Both the position numbers and the translations under genes were made by a program. DNA of 44,137 nt. Origin: Vulcanimicrobiota bacterium (GTDB lineage: Bacteria > Vulcanimicrobiota > Vulcanimicrobiia > Vulcanimicrobiales > Vulcanimicrobiaceae). This document shows, one piece after another, positions 41,283 through 44,137 of this stretch (the first letter of the stretch is position 1; the number at the start of each line of letters is the position of its first letter). The notes under the pieces were generated by a model. That model ran no database searches, was not told where the DNA came from, and saw nothing but the letters and a program-made list of their open reading frames with translations. The stretch covers positions 1-44,137 of the forward strand of contig DAIDGS010000020.1 of NCBI GenBank assembly GCA_027459845.1. Reading direction: 5' to 3'.

Positions 41283-42643
41283 TGCGCGCGCGTACGCTGA
41301 TCGTCGCGCTGCTCGGCGCCGTTATCGTCGCGGCGTCGCCGCCGCGTCATGCCGTGGCTGCGCCGGCGGCCCAGCCCGAGACCTACGCGCAGTTTGCCGC
41401 CGGCGCGACGGTGCAGCACGGGATCTTCACGATTCTGCGTAAGGACGGCGAGGTGTACGTCGACCTCTCGCCGCAACAACTCAATACCGATTACCTTGAA
41501 ACGATCGTTCCCGGCAACGGCATGGGCGCCGACTTCATCGTTTGGGGGAATACCGATCACCTTCCGGCCATGCTGATGCGCTTCGAGCGTGCCGGCGACG
41601 GGATCGCAATCGTCTGGCCGAACACCTCGTTCGTCGCGCCGCACGATCCGCCCGAGACCATCGGCATTCGGCGCAACTTTCCACAGTCGGTGGTCGGGAT
41701 CGGCAAAATTGTTGCCGAGGATGCCAACCATATCGTGTTCGACGCGTCGCCGCTGTTTCGCGACTCGCTCGACATGGCGCACATCATCAACGGATCGCTG
41801 GGGACGACCCCGAAATCCGCCTATCACCTCGACCTAAGCCGCACCTACTTCGGAGCGACGAAGGCGTTTCCCGAAAACGTCGTCATCGACGTCAACCAGT
41901 TGTGGGCGACCGATGCGCCACACGTGGCACCGGACACCGCCCCCGACGCGCGCAGCATCCAAATGCGTATCGTCTATAACTTCGCGCAGCTTCCGCACGA
42001 CCACTATCGGCCGCGTTACGCCGACGACCGGGTCGGGATCTACGACGATATCTACATGGATTTTGCGCCGTCGCGCGATCAAGCCCCGAGTCGGTATCTG
42101 CGTTACCTGGTGCGTTGGAACTTTGCACCGGCCGACCCGAACAAACCGTCGCGCGCAACGCATCCGATGGTGTTCTATCTCAGCAACACGATTCCGGTAG
42201 CCTACCGGCCGGCGATCACCGCGGCAGTACTGCGCTGGAATCGGGCCTTCGAGAAGATCGGAATTCTCGATGCCATTCAGGTGAAACCGCAACCCAACGA
42301 CCCGAACTGGGACCCCGACGACATCCGCTATAACGTGTTGCGCTGGGTCACCGAAGAGCAGCCTAGCTTTGGTGCCGACTCGCAGACGCTTTTCGACCCT
42401 CGCACCGGCGAGGAGTTTCGCACCGGAATCCTGATCTCCGCCGACAGCGCGCGCTTTGCGGCGCAGGCGTGGCGCGATTACGTCGATCCGGTCCGCTATG
42501 GCCGCGATACCGATCCCGTCCCCGCGTGGTTCATCTACGATTCGTTTCAGGCCGAGATCATGCACGAGACGGGTCATAACCTCGGCATGCAGCACAATTT
42601 CATCGGTTCGATGGCCTATACCGCTAAGGAACTGCAGAGCTAG
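41282..42643 (+). CDS. Zinc metalloprotease (DUF5117/DUF4953 type), 5' part, ends at in-frame TAG
   Basis: The first 453 residues of an exported protease. A signal peptide (RTLIVALLGAVIVAAS) is followed by the beta-rich N-terminal domain and the catalytic start, with the extended metzincin motif HETGHNLGMQH from H428. The reading frame ends in TAG at 42641-42643 and then continues without any shift. Related proteins read straight through this point (motif, short helix, FTxKxG, VMxY), so this is one gene split by a single codon. The ATG at 41282 shares a base with the upstream stop; an in-frame ATG at 41270 is an alternative. Confidence 0.88.
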   Translation: MRARTLIVALLGAVIVAASPPRHAVAAPAAQPETYAQFAAGATVQHGIFTILRKDGEVYVDLSPQQLNTDYLETIVPGNGMGADFIVWGNTDHLPAMLMRFERAGDGIAIVWPNTSFVAPHDPPETIGIRRNFPQSVVGIGKIVAEDANHIVFDASPLFRDSLDMAHIINGSLGTTPKSAYHLDLSRTYFGATKAFPENVVIDVNQLWATDAPHVAPDTAPDARSIQMRIVYNFAQLPHDHYRPRYADDRVGIYDDIYMDFAPSRDQAPSRYLRYLVRWNFAPADPNKPSRATHPMVFYLSNTIPVAYRPAITAAVLRWNRAFEKIGILDAIQVKPQPNDPNWDPDDIRYNVLRWVTEEQPSFGADSQTLFDPRTGEEFRTGILISADSARFAAQAWRDYVDPVRYGRDTDPVPAWFIYDSFQAEIMHETGHNLGMQHNFIGSMAYTAKELQS

Positions 42644-42679
42644 GCGTTTACCGCGAAGTACGGGATTGCCTCGACCGTC

Positions 42680-43789
42680 ATGGAGTACGCGCCGCTGAAT
42701 CTCTGGCCGCGGCCGTACCATCAGGGCAGCTACTATCAGACGGTACTCGGTCCGTACGACTACTATGCGATGCGCTATGCGTACGCCAACATTCCGGGCG
42801 CGACGACACCCGCGGCGGAGTTGCCGACCCTGCGTCGCTGGGCGTCGCACTGGTCCGATCCTCGCTATCGCTACGCCTCCGATGAAGACGTCTCGTGGCG
42901 CAACGGTCACGCCGCGGATCCGCGCAGCGAACAAGGCGACCTCACCAGCACACCGCTGGCGTGGTCGATGGTGCAGATGAAGATGCTGCGCTGGTTGATG
43001 ATCGACGACACGCGGCGGCTGCCGCACGTAGGCGGCGCCTACCAGCGCGCCACACAGGCCTTTGCCGGGGCGCTAGCGCGATACTTGAACGACGCACTGA
43101 TCGCCACGCACTACGTCGGCGGTCAGTACATCTCGCGCGCGCATCGCGGCGATCCGGGTGCCGCACCACCGATCGTACCGGTGCCGCTCGCGCGACAAGC
43201 GCGCGCGCTGGGAATCGTAACGCGCTACCTGTTTTCGGATCGCGACCTCACTTTTGCGCCGCAGGTGCTGGACAAGCTCGGTTACTCCGAGTGGGCCGGC
43301 TATGGCTACGTCGGTTGGGAGGGCTACGGCAATTTGCCGATTTGGGCCTACAACCCGCCTCAGCGTCACGACTACCCGGTGGTCGAGGTGATCGCGCACG
43401 CCCAGCGCGCCGCCATCGACCAGCTCTTCGAACCCACGGTGTTGGAGCGCATCGACGAGAACCATCTGCTCGCTACCTCTCCGACGCTGACGATGCCGAC
43501 GTTCTACAACATGCTGCAACGCGCCATCTTCCGCGAGGTTACCGCGCGCTCGCATCATATTGCGCTGCTGCGGCGCAATCTCCAGATCGCCTACACACGC
43601 ACGCTCATCCGCATTGCCGCAACCAACGACGTTGCCGTGCCGGCCGACGCGCGTGCGCTGGCCGGCTTGGCCCTCATGCGGCTGCACCACGCGCTCGCCT
43701 TGGCGTTGCGCGCCGGTGGCAGCGACGACGCGACCCTCGCGCACTACGAACTGCTGAACCGCATGGTGGCGACGGCGCTGAAGGTTTAG
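42680..43789 (+). CDS. Zinc metalloprotease, 3' part of the interrupted gene
   Basis: This is 369 residues from the first ATG after the TAG; the frame is open from 42644. It carries the Met-turn (VMEYAPLN, beginning at that ATG) and the C-terminal DUF4953-like region (YDYYAMRYA, the LGYSEWAGYGYVGWEGYG stretch and a helical tail). It has no ribosome site and no signal peptide, so it is not an independent gene. Codon use stays normal to the end, which suggests a recent mutation, a sequencing error or readthrough rather than long decay. Confidence 0.8.
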   Translation: MEYAPLNLWPRPYHQGSYYQTVLGPYDYYAMRYAYANIPGATTPAAELPTLRRWASHWSDPRYRYASDEDVSWRNGHAADPRSEQGDLTSTPLAWSMVQMKMLRWLMIDDTRRLPHVGGAYQRATQAFAGALARYLNDALIATHYVGGQYISRAHRGDPGAAPPIVPVPLARQARALGIVTRYLFSDRDLTFAPQVLDKLGYSEWAGYGYVGWEGYGNLPIWAYNPPQRHDYPVVEVIAHAQRAAIDQLFEPTVLERIDENHLLATSPTLTMPTFYNMLQRAIFREVTARSHHIALLRRNLQIAYTRTLIRIAATNDVAVPADARALAGLALMRLHHALALALRAGGSDDATLAHYELLNRMVATALKV

Positions 43790-43807
43790 CCGCGCAACGC
43801 GGGTTTT
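43790..43807 (+). terminator. Possible weak terminator after the metalloprotease
   Basis: A 5 bp stem CCGCG-CAA-CGCGG is followed by G and TTTT. It is short, so support is limited. Confidence 0.35.
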
Positions 43808-43818
43808 GCGGCGCGCGC

Positions 43819-44137
43819 CTAGGCGATAACGTGCGCCAGCGCGTCGCCGTCGGTCCCACGGTAGAACGCGTTGTCGGTCTCGCTGATGCCGTGTTTTGCC
43901 CAGGGGTCGACTTGGTTGGGCGCGGTCGGCAGGTGCACGGTCGGCCCTGCGGCGTCGGCGTAGTCGGCACCATGGAACGGTGCGAAGTCGGAGCTTTCCT
44001 TGTGCGCCATCACGAGATCGCGCACCGACTGCGCGGCGGCGTCGGCTTTGCCCCGCACGCCGGCATCGAGGCGGCCGTCGCGCGCCAGCGCATCGTAGGC
44101 GGCCATCGCGGGTCGATCGGCCGTCCACGGGAGGTGC
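43819..44137 (-). CDS. C-terminal part of a gene running off the window, possibly clostripain-related
   Basis: The frame is open from the stop at 43819 to the window edge, about 105 residues. It ends in a segment with HGADYADAAGPTVHLPTAP, VDPWAKHGISETDNAFYR and a helical tail. The HL-P-x2-P and SETDNAFYR elements recall the C-terminal region of clostripain-type (C11) peptidases, but no catalytic residues are inside the window. The ATG at 44106 is probably internal. Convergent with the metalloprotease. Confidence 0.6.
   Translation of the reverse strand, partial: HLPWTADRPAMAAYDALARDGRLDAGVRGKADAAAQSVRDLVMAHKESSDFAPFHGADYADAAGPTVHLPTAPNQVDPWAKHGISETDNAFYRGTDGDALAHVIA

Noticed and set aside
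1-44137. tRNA or rRNA genes, insertion sequences, prophage or integration sites
   Set aside because: No tRNA-like cloverleaf, transposase, integrase or flanking repeat pair was recognised by eye on either strand.

Overview
The window is a 44 kb, very GC-rich, gene-dense bacterial chromosome segment. Short overlaps (ATGA, GTGA, TGATG) link most neighbouring genes, and there is no phage or plasmid signature. LexA, ribosomal protein, CoA, tRNA-modification and Sec genes mark it as chromosomal core. The mixture suggests a deep-branching phylum such as Ca. Eremiobacterota (WPS-2): Bacillus-type SOS boxes with a LysM partner beside lexA, a cyanobacterial-type acyl-ACP-reductase-like gene, and a very divergent flagellar export cluster. 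That placement is an inference.

Region 1 (1-4620): a LysM membrane protein (YneA-like) and lexA are divergent and share an intergenic region with three SOS-box-like palindromes. They are followed by an orphan PTS EIIC, a PLP enzyme of the aluminium-resistance family, a 500 bp cluster of inverted repeats with no gene, a PilZ protein and a small unknown protein. Region 2 (4699-16903): an FHA protein runs into a CoA operon (panC, coaBC, coaX). Next come a DUF1275 membrane protein, dusB, a four-gene cassette (class III aminotransferase, SRPBCC protein, acyl-ACP-reductase-like enzyme, quinate-5-dehydrogenase-like protein), greA, lysS, an unlisted 52-residue metallothionein-like gene, a DUF5069 protein and truA. 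Region 3 (16911-19417): a MarR regulator that looks leaderless, rplM-rpsI with a clear promoter and terminator, and a DUF3810 metallopeptidase.

Region 4 (19452-34714) is the most unusual part: a reduced flagellum-like type III secretion locus. It holds short flgB/flgC-like genes, fliE, a fliF whose product ends in a FliG-like segment, fliH, fliI, a lytic transglycosylase, a two-motif aspartic protease, an unknown gene, one flgF/flgG-like gene, a SctQ-like fliM, fliN, fliP, fliQ, fliR, flhB and flhA. No separate fliG, torque domain, stator, hook, filament or chemotaxis gene is visible. A BrnT/HTH toxin-antitoxin pair and metF sit between fliP and fliQ. Three of its units start with the same layout: GTAAC/T direct repeats 11 bp apart and a TANNNT-like hexamer exactly 6 bp before the ATG. 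This suggests one regulator and leaderless messages.

Region 5 (34798-44137): secD and secF with their own promoter, a HIRAN-RecQ-like helicase, a histidine phosphatase, a secreted EXO-like lipoprotein, a large metzincin-type protease gene split by one in-frame TAG between its zinc motif and Met-turn, and the C-terminal end of a gene cut by the window edge.
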